This document shows, in pieces, positions 35,066 through 43,679 of a stretch of DNA of 64,000 nt. Source of the DNA: UBA1181 sp045601045 (GTDB taxonomy: Bacteria; Bacteroidota; Bacteroidia; Bacteroidales; Paludibacteraceae). Every line of letters begins with the position of its first letter. Position 1 is the stretch's first letter. The stretch spans positions 1 through 64,000 of the forward strand of contig JAZRZA010000073.1 of the NCBI GenBank assembly GCA_045601045.1, given 5' to 3'. Both the position numbers and the translations under genes were made by a program. The notes under the pieces are model-generated. The model made no database searches and was not told the DNA's origin. It worked only from the letters and a program-made list of their open reading frames with translations.

Positions 35066-36385
35066 TTACTTCGCCTCCTCAAAGATCGTCTTCATACCCT
35101 TGATCTTCTCCCCTCGGATTTTAGCGAGCAAGCTATTCAATTTGAAACGCTTGACGGTAGCGAAGGAGGATTGCTCCTTCACCTCTATTCTGCCCAAATC
35201 CTCTTTATCCAACTCTCCCTTTTTTATCAAGAAGCCCGCAATGTCGCCCTTGCTCAGTTTGTCGCGTTTGCCCTTGCCGATGTAGAGCGAAGCCCACTCT
35301 GATGGTTGAGGCTTGGCGCACACCTCTGGCAGTTCGAAATCTGCCAGTGTTTCATCCGCGAGGAAATCCGGCAGACGCTCCTCTCCGTGGAGGATGATGT
35401 AGGCGTTTCCATCCGCATACATGCGGGCGGTACGGCCGTTGCGGTGGGTATATGACTCCTTATTGATTGGAAGGTGGTAGTGGACAACATTCTGGATTTC
35501 AGGAATGTCCAGACCTCTGGAAGCCAAGTCGGTGGAGACCAACAGGTAGGAGGTGCCGTTCCTGAATTGGAAGAGCGATTTCTCGCGGTCCACCTGCTCC
35601 ATGCCGCCGTGGAACATCTTGCAGTCCAATTTATTCTTCTTCAAATAGGTGGCGATGCGCTCCACCGACTCTCTGTAATTGCAGAAAATCAGGGTGGGTT
35701 GGTTGCCGATGGTGCAGACCAATTTTTGTAAGGTCTCCAACTTATCCTTGATAGGGGATTGCACCTTGTAAACCGTCAGTTCGCGTAAGGTTTCGGTATT
35801 CCCCAAGAAATCGAGCGACATCGGGTGGTGTATCTTGGTGAAAGCGGGGATCTCCTCCATCCTGGTGGCGGAGAGCAGCATTCGCTTTTTGATGCCTGTC
35901 AGTTGGGTGATGACCGCCTCCATCTCCGCTTGGAAGCCCAATTCGAGCGATTTGTCGAATTCGTCCAAAACGAGGAACTTCACGGTAGAGGGGTCAAAAC
36001 TCTCTTGCTTGATATGGTCCAATATTCTTCCTGGCGTACCGACCACGAGTGCGGGGCGGGTGGCCAAGGCATTCTTCTCCATGTCAAAGGCGTGGCCGCC
36101 ATAGCAGCAGGTCGCCTTCAACTCGCTTTTCAGTGAGCGGAACACCTCCTCGATCTGGATTGCCAGCTCTCGCGAAGGGGCGATGACCATCGCTTGGATA
36201 CCATTGAAATCCTGTTTCATCTGCTTCAACAATGGAAGTAGAAAGGCGAGTGTCTTACCCGAACCTGTAGGAGAGAGGAGGATCACGTCGCGGCCCGATT
36301 CGTTGGCGCGGAGAGAGGCTTGCTGCATCTCGTTGAGTTCGTTGATGCCGATGGATTGAAGGGCGGATGTAATGATATCTGACAT
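35066..36385 (-). CDS. dbpA: DbpA-type DEAD-box RNA helicase
   Basis: The 439-residue helicase has motif I SPTGSGKT, motif II DEFD (instead of DEAD), motif III SAT, and motif VI HRNGRTAR. Its C-terminal DbpA RNA-binding domain (about 365-425, SLYIGKGKRDKLSKGDIAGFLIKKG) targets hairpin 92 of 23S rRNA in the E. coli homologue. It should act in large-subunit assembly. It is the last gene of the rdgB-porZ-tsaE-GT4-dbpA operon, starting 1 base after the glycosyltransferase stop. Confidence 0.9.
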   Translation of the reverse strand: MSDIITSALQSIGINELNEMQQASLRANESGRDVILLSPTGSGKTLAFLLPLLKQMKQDFNGIQAMVIAPSRELAIQIEEVFRSLKSELKATCCYGGHAFDMEKNALATRPALVVGTPGRILDHIKQESFDPSTVKFLVLDEFDKSLELGFQAEMEAVITQLTGIKKRMLLSATRMEEIPAFTKIHHPMSLDFLGNTETLRELTVYKVQSPIKDKLETLQKLVCTIGNQPTLIFCNYRESVERIATYLKKNKLDCKMFHGGMEQVDREKSLFQFRNGTSYLLVSTDLASRGLDIPEIQNVVHYHLPINKESYTHRNGRTARMYADGNAYIILHGEERLPDFLADETLADFELPEVCAKPQPSEWASLYIGKGKRDKLSKGDIAGFLIKKGELDKEDLGRIEVKEQSSFATVKRFKLNSLLAKIRGEKIKGMKTIFEEAK

Positions 36386-36386
36386 A

Positions 36387-37511
36387 TTATAGAAGTTTAT
36401 TATATACTGACATAAGGTTGCGGGCGATGGTTTCGTCCGAGAATTTTTGCGCGTGGGTGAGTCCTTGGGCGATCATCTCCTGCCGCACATTTTCGTGTTG
36501 TAGCACGTTGATGAGCGTCTCCGCCAACGCTTCCGCATTGTGGCAATCCACATACTTCGCCGCGTTTCCTCCCGTTTCGCGGAAGCAGCTTCCTTCGCTG
36601 GTGACCACTGGGGTACCCATGGTGAGCGACTCTAGGATAGGGATGCCGAATCCCTCAAAAAGGGAGGGATAGACAAACACTGTAGCTAATTTGTATAAGG
36701 CGGGCAAGGCGCTGGTCGGCATGGCGTTCAAGAAAATCACCCGCTTCTCCAGTCCATATTGATGGATAAGTTCATCCAAATGCTTTTTGTATTCAGATGG
36801 TCGGCCCACGATTACCAAAGGAAGATTCAATTGTGGGTGGCGCATCGCCTCCAAAATTAATTCGTGGTTCTTTCTGCGTTCGATGGCACAAATGATTAGC
36901 ATGAAATCCTCGGGTAAACCATACTCTTCGCGTACCTTCTCCAGACTCTCTTGGCTGACAGGCTGGTGGAATACAGGGTTGCAACCTTGGTAAACCACCT
37001 CAATGCGTGACTCATCCTCTTGCATGTATTCTATGAGGTCGCGCTTGGTCTCTTCGCTGATGGCGATCACTTTGTCGGCTGTTTTACATCCGTGGGTATA
37101 CTTCTTTTTAAAGGAGTATCGGTCAAAGAGCGGGAAGAGCTCTGGATTTTTTAGGAAGATTAAGTCGTGCATCGTGACAACCCTTTTGGCCCTCGTTTTT
37201 TCTATGCCGTAGGGCAATTCATGGCTCAATCCGTGGTAAATATCTAAATCCAAGCGTTTTATATCATCGCAGATATTCCATGTGCGCCATACGGAGGATA
37301 GAATTTTATTTGCGAATAGGCCACTGGGCTTTATGACGGACGAACATTCGCCATTATAGGACCACTGTATGGATTCGTTGATTTTAGGCGTGAATAGGGT
37401 ATAATGATGTTCCGGACACTGCTCAGACAAGAGACGAATGGTGTCTCGGCTGTAGTTGCCCAAACCACGGCTGTTGCAGAATGCTCTCTTCGCATCAAAA
37501 CCTATCTTCAT
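36387..37511 (-). CDS. GT4 family glycosyltransferase
   Basis: The ATG at 37511 gives 374 residues starting MKIGFDAKRAFCNSRGLGNYS, and lies 7 bases after the tsaE stop; the longer frame would overlap tsaE. The C-terminal half has GT4 donor-site features: FVYPSLFEGFGIPILESLTMGTPVVTS, including the E-x7-E pattern. It retains sugar configuration from a nucleotide-sugar donor, probably in surface glycan synthesis. The acceptor is unknown. Confidence 0.9.
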   Translation of the reverse strand: MKIGFDAKRAFCNSRGLGNYSRDTIRLLSEQCPEHHYTLFTPKINESIQWSYNGECSSVIKPSGLFANKILSSVWRTWNICDDIKRLDLDIYHGLSHELPYGIEKTRAKRVVTMHDLIFLKNPELFPLFDRYSFKKKYTHGCKTADKVIAISEETKRDLIEYMQEDESRIEVVYQGCNPVFHQPVSQESLEKVREEYGLPEDFMLIICAIERRKNHELILEAMRHPQLNLPLVIVGRPSEYKKHLDELIHQYGLEKRVIFLNAMPTSALPALYKLATVFVYPSLFEGFGIPILESLTMGTPVVTSEGSCFRETGGNAAKYVDCHNAEALAETLINVLQHENVRQEMIAQGLTHAQKFSDETIARNLMSVYNKLL

Positions 37512-37518
37512 GTCAATT

Positions 37519-37935
37519 TCATGCCAAAGGTTTGATGGTGACTTCACGCTCTCCGTTCGCCTTCTCTTGGATAGAGACGCACATGGCGTCAGCGGGTAGG
37601 AGCTCTTCGATCATCTCCGGCCACTCCACGAAGCAGACATTTCCGCTGTAAAAATAATCCTCATAGCCGAAATCGTAAGCCTCCTCCACCTTGTTGATGC
37701 GATAGAAGTCGAAATGATAGACGGGTTTACCCTTACCGTCGGTATATTCGTTCACGATGGCGAAAGTGGGGCTGTTGATCACGTCTTTCACCCCTAACTC
37801 CTCGCATATAGCACGGATGAAAGTGGTTTTACCCGCACCCATGGAACCGTAGAAAAGGTAAATTTTGTGATCGTCCATTTGGGCGACAAACTCTTTCGCT
37901 GCCTCGCTGATAGAGGCCAAATCCTTAATAATCAT
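37519..37935 (-). CDS. tsaE: tRNA threonylcarbamoyladenosine biosynthesis ATPase TsaE
   Basis: The 138-residue P-loop protein has Walker A YGSMGAGKTTFIRAI, NSPTFAIVNEY and a YHFDFYRI motif, as in TsaE. It is needed with TsaB and TsaD for the t6A modification of tRNAs reading ANN codons. The length is normal. It lies 7 bases after the PorZ-like gene. Confidence 0.94.
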   Translation of the reverse strand: MIIKDLASISEAAKEFVAQMDDHKIYLFYGSMGAGKTTFIRAICEELGVKDVINSPTFAIVNEYTDGKGKPVYHFDFYRINKVEEAYDFGYEDYFYSGNVCFVEWPEMIEELLPADAMCVSIQEKANGEREVTIKPLA

Positions 37936-37942
37936 TGTCGTT

Positions 37943-40246
37943 TCACTTAATAAATGCCACTTTAGTCACCATCTTCGAACTGCCGTCGTTTTGAGCGGCG
38001 TAGATGAAATAGATACCAGTATCCACCCTTCTGCCGTTCAAATTCTTGCCGTCCCATACGTAGGTTCCGCCATTGGAGTATCCTTGATGGATGATTCTAC
38101 CCTCCGCGTCGGAGATGCGGACAAGGCTGTTCTCTATCAAGCCGTTGATGGTGATATCTCCCTCGAAAGTCTCGCGGACTGGGTTGGGATAGACATAGAC
38201 ATTCTTGTACGATTCGCTACCCTCCGTGGCATCCGTCTTGTAGAGGAAGAGCGCGTTGGAGGTCACGACGAAAAGTTCTCCGTTCTCGTTGTTGATGGCC
38301 AAATCCATGATGGCGTTGGAGGTGAATGGAGAATTCTCGGTAGTGAAGTGTTGGATGGTCTCCTTGCCGTCGGCAGAGAGCAAATACAATCCAGAATTAT
38401 TGGTTGCCACCCATTTTCTATTGTTTCCATCAATGGCGATGGCGTTAATCTGTTCGTTTTCAAGTAGGTAGTCCGCATAGTTGGCGTTGTCGTCACGCGT
38501 GATTTTGATGCGGTCCACGATGAAGTTCTGGTTGAATATTTTAGAGGCGTCCGAGATGAGCATAGGGCCCTTGTCTGTTCCGATCCAGATGATGCCATCC
38601 TTGTCCTCTACGATGCATCGGAAGGTGGAAGGTGAGATCGCGTGTCCATCCTTGTCGTTCAAAGAGGTGAGGAACCTAGTTCTGTCATCTTTGTAATTGG
38701 CTGGCGTGCCATTTAGGTCCGCGCAGAAGATACCCTTGTTTTTACGAGGCAATAATACCCAAAGATAGCCTTTGCTATCCACCAAGACTTCCTTAATGGT
38801 CTCTTGGTTCTGCAGCTCAGGATATTCGCAGGTGATCCAATCTCCTTGAGGTGTCAGAGCCATCACTGGAACTTGGGAGAACATATTGGCCATCCACAAG
38901 TTACCCTCTTGGTCGAAACACAAACCGTCGGTGATGTGCATGATCCAGTAGGCGGAAATAGGGCTATTTTTTGAGGTATAGTTGTTGATCAGCGTGTGAT
39001 CCTTGAACTCGAAGAGACCTCTCCATGAAGCCACAAAGTAGTGGTGAGGATCCTGTGGGTCAACCGCAAGGTCCAGCACATCCATGAAGTTATTGTCGTG
39101 GATGATGGCGGTGTCCATGCCCACCTCAGTGATAATGGACCATTGGTTGTTGTCATAGATTTGCACCACACCAGCTGTGTTCATCGCTCTGTCGAACGGT
39201 CCGCCACTACCCGTGAACATTCTACCTCCTTGGTATTTGACGAAGGCGATCGTACTGGAATAGGGGCCTGAAGGCGCATAGTGATTGACTAACAATCCGC
39301 TTGGATTGTATTTTTGGAGCAATGTCTGTCCGTCGCTTTGAGGTATACCCAACCAATAGGCTTTGCTTTGTGGATCGTAGATCGCGTCGGTGGCCTTGCC
39401 AGCCGCAATGGCGGTGACGCGTTGGGCTTTCTCGTTGTAAACGACGATAGAATCTTTGTCGCAGACGATGAGTTGTTGGTCGGCGATTAGGTATTCATCC
39501 CTCTCCAGAGGCATGATTGCCGTGAGGGTGTCCTCCACCTTGTAGATGGTCTCTTGGGCTTGAATCAATAGATCTTGTCCGAATGAGTAGATCTCCTCAA
39601 TCTGCTTGACGGAAATCTCCGCCAATTCCAATTTTTTCCACTGGTTGAAATCAGCGAGGTTCTTGTCCTTTTTGTAGGCATAGCGAATGTCGCTGGTGGT
39701 TTGCGCGTAGATCGAGTCGTTGTGGAATACGATGTTTTTCACTGTGAGATATTCGCCACGGTCGCCGATGATGTAAGAGTCGGTGACCTCTCCCTTCGCC
39801 AAATCCACCACCATGATACCGAAACCGCAAGAAAGGTAGGCGTACTTGCCATCGATGGTGATATTATAGACCTTTTTGCTACCCACCTCCGAATTCTTCA
39901 AATCGGGCACATTGACCACGCCATAACCGTTCAGTAGGTCGATGTTGCAGTTGTCATAGATGATGACCAAAACATTTTGGTTGTCGCTGTATGCGATCAT
40001 GTCGATGTTGCCATCTGACAATCCCGTGAGTTTGGTGTAGGTCTCGGCACTCTCATATTCCTTATCCACGGAGAAGAGGTTGCCATCGCTGAGGGCATAG
40101 ACTTTCTCTGGGGATTGTTGGATCTGTTTGATATTATTATAGTTGAAGAATGTTTGCCATCCTCCCATTGGAAGTTGGGAGAATACCTCCGACGTGCAGC
40201 ATAGCGCGCAGATGAGCAGCAATGTCTTTGTCAATTTTACCATCAT
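37943..40246 (-). CDS. porZ: PorZ-like type IX secretion beta-propeller protein
   Basis: The 767-residue protein has a signal peptide, then two propeller-type regions with repeated short beta strands (VYALSDGNLFSV, YAYLSCGFGIMVVD, GNLWMANMF, GIIWIGTDKGP), and a C-terminal sorting tail (VYVYPNPVRETFEGDI ... GIYFIYAAQN). The start GGWQTFFNYNNIKQIQ and the LTGLSDGNIDMIAYSDNQNVLVIIY block resemble PorZ, which acts at the cell surface in T9SS delivery of A-LPS to cargo. So the host very probably has a T9SS. It sits within a housekeeping operon between rdgB and tsaE. Confidence 0.85.
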   Translation of the reverse strand: MMVKLTKTLLLICALCCTSEVFSQLPMGGWQTFFNYNNIKQIQQSPEKVYALSDGNLFSVDKEYESAETYTKLTGLSDGNIDMIAYSDNQNVLVIIYDNCNIDLLNGYGVVNVPDLKNSEVGSKKVYNITIDGKYAYLSCGFGIMVVDLAKGEVTDSYIIGDRGEYLTVKNIVFHNDSIYAQTTSDIRYAYKKDKNLADFNQWKKLELAEISVKQIEEIYSFGQDLLIQAQETIYKVEDTLTAIMPLERDEYLIADQQLIVCDKDSIVVYNEKAQRVTAIAAGKATDAIYDPQSKAYWLGIPQSDGQTLLQKYNPSGLLVNHYAPSGPYSSTIAFVKYQGGRMFTGSGGPFDRAMNTAGVVQIYDNNQWSIITEVGMDTAIIHDNNFMDVLDLAVDPQDPHHYFVASWRGLFEFKDHTLINNYTSKNSPISAYWIMHITDGLCFDQEGNLWMANMFSQVPVMALTPQGDWITCEYPELQNQETIKEVLVDSKGYLWVLLPRKNKGIFCADLNGTPANYKDDRTRFLTSLNDKDGHAISPSTFRCIVEDKDGIIWIGTDKGPMLISDASKIFNQNFIVDRIKITRDDNANYADYLLENEQINAIAIDGNNRKWVATNNSGLYLLSADGKETIQHFTTENSPFTSNAIMDLAINNENGELFVVTSNALFLYKTDATEGSESYKNVYVYPNPVRETFEGDITINGLIENSLVRISDAEGRIIHQGYSNGGTYVWDGKNLNGRRVDTGIYFIYAAQNDGSSKMVTKVAFIK

Positions 40247-40267
40247 AATTAATAGTGGTTAAATGAA

Positions 40268-40849
40268 TTATCGGTTACCGTTTAGGAATTTAATGAGTTC
40301 CTCTACGGCTCTTCCTCTGTGGCTGATGCTGTTTTTCTCTTCCATGGAAAGTTCAGAAAAAGAGCGGTCGTAACCATCTGGTTGGAAGACGGGATCGTAA
40401 CCGAACCCGCCGTCGCCGTGGCGTTCGGTCAAGATGGTGCCAGTGACGATTCCTTCGAAGAAATATTCCTTATCTTCTAAAAATAACGAAATAACTGTCC
40501 TAAATCTTGCGCGGCGGTTGGATTTATTTTTCAGTTCCGCCAATAATTTATCAATATTCGCGTCTGAATCTTTGGCTGGGCCCGCATATCTGGCTGAATA
40601 GACGCCTGGCGCGCCATCCAAGGCCTCCACTTCCAACCCTGTGTCATCCGCAAAGCAATTGCAGTGAAATTTGTCGTGGAGATAGTGTGATTTTTGACTG
40701 GCGTTTCCTTGAAGGGTATCGGAAGTCTCCGGGATATCCTCGTTGCAACCGATTTCCGACAAAGAACGGATTTCGAAAAGTCCGTTTAACTTATTTCTCA
40801 CCTCATCCACTTTATGGGCGTTGTTTGTCGCAAATACTAATTCTTTCAT
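40268..40849 (-). CDS. rdgB: Non-canonical purine NTP pyrophosphatase (RdgB/HAM1)
   Basis: The 193-residue enzyme hydrolyses dITP/XTP and keeps damaged purines out of DNA. Motifs are FATNNAHKVDEVRNKL at the N-terminus, FADDTGLEVEALDGAPGVYSARYAG, GDGGFGYDPVFQPDGYD and SHRGRAVEEL. It is first in its operon, 21 bases before the PorZ-like gene. Confidence 0.95.
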   Translation of the reverse strand: MKELVFATNNAHKVDEVRNKLNGLFEIRSLSEIGCNEDIPETSDTLQGNASQKSHYLHDKFHCNCFADDTGLEVEALDGAPGVYSARYAGPAKDSDANIDKLLAELKNKSNRRARFRTVISLFLEDKEYFFEGIVTGTILTERHGDGGFGYDPVFQPDGYDRSFSELSMEEKNSISHRGRAVEELIKFLNGNR

Positions 40850-40986
40850 TTTTTATCCTTCTTTTATGTTACAAATCTAAACAAAAAAGCACAAAAATCG
40901 GCGATTTCACCGAAGATTTTCGCATTTGTAACAAAATTCCCCCTAAGATGAAACATGGTTCGTACCTGCCTCCTATGGAATCGTAT

Positions 40987-40994
40987 TACATTTG
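40987..40994 (+). promoter_or_regulatory. -7 box TACATTTG before the small-RNA candidate
   Basis: Full match to TAnnTTTG in a gene-free region, placing a start near 41001, about 60 bases before a strong plus-strand terminator. Confidence 0.5.
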
Positions 40995-41000
40995 CAATGC

Positions 41001-41100
41001 AAAAACGAAATGAATTATAGATTTCGTTGTCAGGAAACATTTATACTTTAAAATAGGCGACCACAATCACTCTGTGAAGAGTTAGTTGTGGTTTTTTTTT
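41001..41100 (+). ncRNA. Candidate small RNA
   Basis: A -7 box (40987-40994) and a plus-strand-only terminator (41060-41100) delimit about 100 nt with no gene upstream on this strand to account for the terminator. A 13-codon frame (MNYRFRCQETFIL) lies inside, so a short peptide is an alternative. Nothing is known of the function. The intergenic region before it (40850-40986) shows no other feature. Confidence 0.5.
41060..41100 (+). terminator. Strong plus-strand terminator in an intergenic region
   Basis: Perfect 7-bp stem ACCACAA/TTGTGGT followed directly by T9. No T-run exists on the other strand, so it acts for a plus-strand transcript. Confidence 0.82.
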
Positions 41101-41200
41101 GTTTATGCTTTTCGCACCGCATTTCTCAGTGCGTCCACCAATAACCCTTTTATTTTTAATCCTTTTTCTATTAGGTATATAAACCTATTATAATTCTTCG

Positions 41201-41208
41201 TATTTTTG
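41201..41208 (+). promoter_or_regulatory. -7 box TATTTTTG of the RNA methyltransferase gene
   Basis: Full match to TAnnTTTG, 28 bases before the start codon. A small inverted repeat TAGGT-N6-ACCTA (41172-41187) lies just upstream and could be an operator. Confidence 0.55.
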
Positions 41209-41236
41209 CATTGGCAAAAATATACAAATTTTCGCG

Positions 41237-42964
41237 ATGGCAAATAATTTTGAAATGATTGCCAAGACCTTCCAAGGATTGGAAGAGGTATTGGCAAAGG
41301 AGTTGATTGATCTGGGAGCGGATCAAGTAGAGATCATCACAAGAGGCGTTCGCTTCTTTGGTGACAAAGAGTTAATGTATAAGGCGAACTTCCGATGCCG
41401 TACCGCTTTGCGCATCTTGAAGCCAATTCATCAATTCACCGCAACGGATGCTGATGAGGTCTATAACATCATTAAGTCTATGGATTGGTCTCAATATCTG
41501 AACACGAAGAAGACCTTCGCGATCGATGCTGTTGTTCACTCCGATAACTTCCGTCACTCCAAATTCCTTGCCTATAAAGCAAAAGACGCTATCGCGGATT
41601 ACTTCATGGAGAAGTTTGGCGAGAGACCTTCCGTCCGTATCAAGAATCCAGATGTACAATTGAATATCCACGTCAACCAGGATCTCTGCACCCTTTCGTT
41701 GGATAGTTCCGGTGAGCCTCTGTTTATGAGAGGTTACAAGGTGGAGCAGACCGAAGCCCCTATCAACGAGGTCTTGGCGGCAGGTATGTTGATGTTGGCC
41801 GGTTGGGATGGTCAGACCGACTTTATGGATCCGATGTGTGGATCGGGTACCATCGCCATTGAGGCTGCTATGATGGCTTTGAACATTGCTCCTGGTATTT
41901 ATAGAAAAGGTTTTGCCTTCGAGAAATGGCCTGATTTCGACTCCGCTATCTTGGAGGATCTCTACAACGACGAGTCCCAAGAACGTGAGTTCAACCATAA
42001 GATTTATGCATCCGATATCTCGTCGGCAGCTTTGCGTATCGCGACAGAGAATGTGAAGAGTGCCGGACTTGCGAAGTATATCGAGTTAAAGCATTTGCCG
42101 TTCCAAGGATGCGAGCGTCCGGAGAATGAGACGATGATTATGTTCAATCCACCATACGGTGAGCGTTTGAAGCCAGTGGAGATGGATAAACTCTACGAGG
42201 AGATCGGTACCAAGTTGAAGCACGACTTCACCGATATGTCCGCATGGATCATCACGGTGCCTTCTGAGACGACTGACCGCATTGGACTTAGGCCATCTGT
42301 GAAAATTCCTTTGCTCAATGGTTCCATCGAGTGTGAGTTCCGCAAGTATGAGATGTTCAAGGGTAGAAGAAACGATTTCTTGCGTGAGCGCAACGAAGGT
42401 CAAGAGGCTACTCCTGCTGAGGATAAGAGAGATAGACGTAAACCTGCTACCCCAGAGAATGATAGCCGCAAGACGACTAGTCCGATCCGGGAGGATGGCT
42501 CTTTCGTGAGATTGGAGGAGGATACTTGGAGACGTAGTTCCAAGAGTGAGGATGAGCAGAGTGAATACCAGCGCCGCAGACACGAGGCCTTCGAGAAGGA
42601 GCGTGAGTATCAAGAGCGCAAGTCAGCCAGAGAGGCTGAGTGGAAGGAGCGCCGTGAGCAACGTCCTTTCAACCGCGAGAGAGGTGAGGGTAGAAGAGAT
42701 TTCTCAAAGAGAGATGACCGACGTGATGATCGTAGAGGCGGTGGATTCAGACGCGACAATGAGGAGCGTGGCGAACGTCGTTTCGATAGAGACAACCGTG
42801 AGAGACGCGGCGGTTTTGGTGGCAGAAGAGATGATGACCGCAACAATGATAGAAAGCCATTCAGACGTCGTGATGATGACTCACGCGGTAGAGGCGGAAG
42901 AGAAGGTCGCGGTGGTAGAGGCGGTTTTACCGGTGGTCGACGCTTCGACAAGTCGGAGGATTAA
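41237..42964 (+). CDS. THUMP-domain 23S rRNA m2G methyltransferase (RlmL-type) with RG/RD-rich tail
   Basis: The 575-residue protein has a THUMP domain (about 1-165), then a class I SAM methyltransferase with the DPMCGSGTIAIEAAM motif and the catalytic NPPY (IMFNPPYGERL). This matches the RlmL half that methylates N2 of a 23S rRNA guanine. From about residue 385 to the end it carries an extra 190-residue, highly charged disordered tail made of RR/DD/RGG-like repeats (RREGRGGRGGFTGGRR-type). Such tails bind RNA and may promote condensation or ribosome contact, which is inference. E. coli RlmL is longer because of a second methyltransferase (RlmK), absent here. Confidence 0.9.
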   Translation: MANNFEMIAKTFQGLEEVLAKELIDLGADQVEIITRGVRFFGDKELMYKANFRCRTALRILKPIHQFTATDADEVYNIIKSMDWSQYLNTKKTFAIDAVVHSDNFRHSKFLAYKAKDAIADYFMEKFGERPSVRIKNPDVQLNIHVNQDLCTLSLDSSGEPLFMRGYKVEQTEAPINEVLAAGMLMLAGWDGQTDFMDPMCGSGTIAIEAAMMALNIAPGIYRKGFAFEKWPDFDSAILEDLYNDESQEREFNHKIYASDISSAALRIATENVKSAGLAKYIELKHLPFQGCERPENETMIMFNPPYGERLKPVEMDKLYEEIGTKLKHDFTDMSAWIITVPSETTDRIGLRPSVKIPLLNGSIECEFRKYEMFKGRRNDFLRERNEGQEATPAEDKRDRRKPATPENDSRKTTSPIREDGSFVRLEEDTWRRSSKSEDEQSEYQRRRHEAFEKEREYQERKSAREAEWKERREQRPFNRERGEGRRDFSKRDDRRDDRRGGGFRRDNEERGERRFDRDNRERRGGFGGRRDDDRNNDRKPFRRRDDDSRGRGGREGRGGRGGFTGGRRFDKSED

Positions 42965-42993
42965 GATAGCGCATAAATAGCGCATCAAATAGC

Positions 42994-43026
42994 AAAGGGA
43001 AACGCAGTGATGTGTTTCCCTTTTTT
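42994..43026 (+). terminator. Terminator after the RNA methyltransferase gene
   Basis: Stem AAAGGGAAAC/GTTTCCCTTT with a 9-base loop and T6. Confidence 0.88.
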
Positions 43027-43049
43027 ATGGTTGAAATTTTATTGAGGTA

Positions 43050-43121
43050 TAATATATTAGCTATTTTCTTGTTTTTTTACGAAGAATTTATTTTTTTTGC
43101 ACAAAAAGGTTAATATATTAG
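43050..43121 (+). promoter_or_regulatory. Paired operators of the HipBST-like locus
   Basis: The perfect palindrome TAATATATTA followed by G occurs twice, at 43050-43060 and 43111-43121, each preceded by AGGT(A). The sites are 61 bases apart, flank the likely promoter region, and the second ends 5 bases before the hipB start. This is the arrangement expected for autorepression by a HipB-type HTH protein. Confidence 0.65.
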
Positions 43122-43126
43122 TCGTT

Positions 43127-43342
43127 ATGCAGTGGAATAAGTTAATTAGGGAACGAAGAAAAAGCATTGGTATAACACAAGAACAGTTGGCTGATGTGGC
43201 GGATATCAGTTTGAGTTATTTGAAACTGATTGAACAAGGGAAGACCAATCCGACGCTTCAAGTAATTGAGAAGATACTGGATTGTTTGGGAATGGAACTC
43301 TCTGTGAATTTAAAGACTAGTTTATTGCCTTACACCGAATAA
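43127..43342 (+). CDS. hipB: HipB-like HTH antitoxin/regulator
   Basis: The ATG at 43127 gives 71 residues, a compact XRE/Cro-type HTH (WNKLIRERRKSIGITQEQLADVADISLSYLKLIEQGKTNPTL). The frame extends further upstream, but that part overlaps the operator. It should repress its own operon. It heads a three-gene HipB-HipS-HipT set, 13 bases before the next gene. Confidence 0.88.
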   Translation: MQWNKLIRERRKSIGITQEQLADVADISLSYLKLIEQGKTNPTLQVIEKILDCLGMELSVNLKTSLLPYTE

Positions 43343-43355
43343 AATCGATTAGCAA

Positions 43356-43679
43356 ATGCGACAAGCCATTGTAAATGTAAATAAGGTTCCAGCAGGTATT
43401 TTGCAAGAAACTGATGAGGGTAAATATTGCTTTCAGTACAAGGAGGCGTATCTCCAGGATAGGGATGCCTTCCCTGTATCCATTACACTTCCCAAGCGTT
43501 GTGAGGCCTATTATAGTGACCATCTATTCCCTTGTTTCTTTAATCTATTAAGTGAAGGGGCAAACAAAAAGGCCCAATGTACGGCACTTCGTATCGATGC
43601 GGACGACTACTTTGGTTTGCTATTAGCTACTGCACAGACTGATACTATTGGGTTTCTTACATTTACACCTTGCGAATAA
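43356..43679 (+). CDS. hipS: HipS-like protein (HipA N-terminal domain)
   Basis: The 107-residue protein corresponds to the N-terminal subdomain of HipA kinases (VNVNKVPAGILQE, FPVSITLPKRCEAYYSDHLFPCFFNLLSEGANK). In tripartite HipBST systems this piece is a separate protein and is the actual antitoxin that binds and restrains the kinase HipT. Its stop codon overlaps the start of the kinase gene (TAATG), indicating translational coupling. Confidence 0.88.
   Translation: MRQAIVNVNKVPAGILQETDEGKYCFQYKEAYLQDRDAFPVSITLPKRCEAYYSDHLFPCFFNLLSEGANKKAQCTALRIDADDYFGLLLATAQTDTIGFLTFTPCE

Noticed and set aside
40507..41013. 168-codon plus-strand frame overlapping rdgB
   Set aside because: Mostly antisense to rdgB. 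Only its last codons fall in the intergenic region next to the small-RNA candidate.
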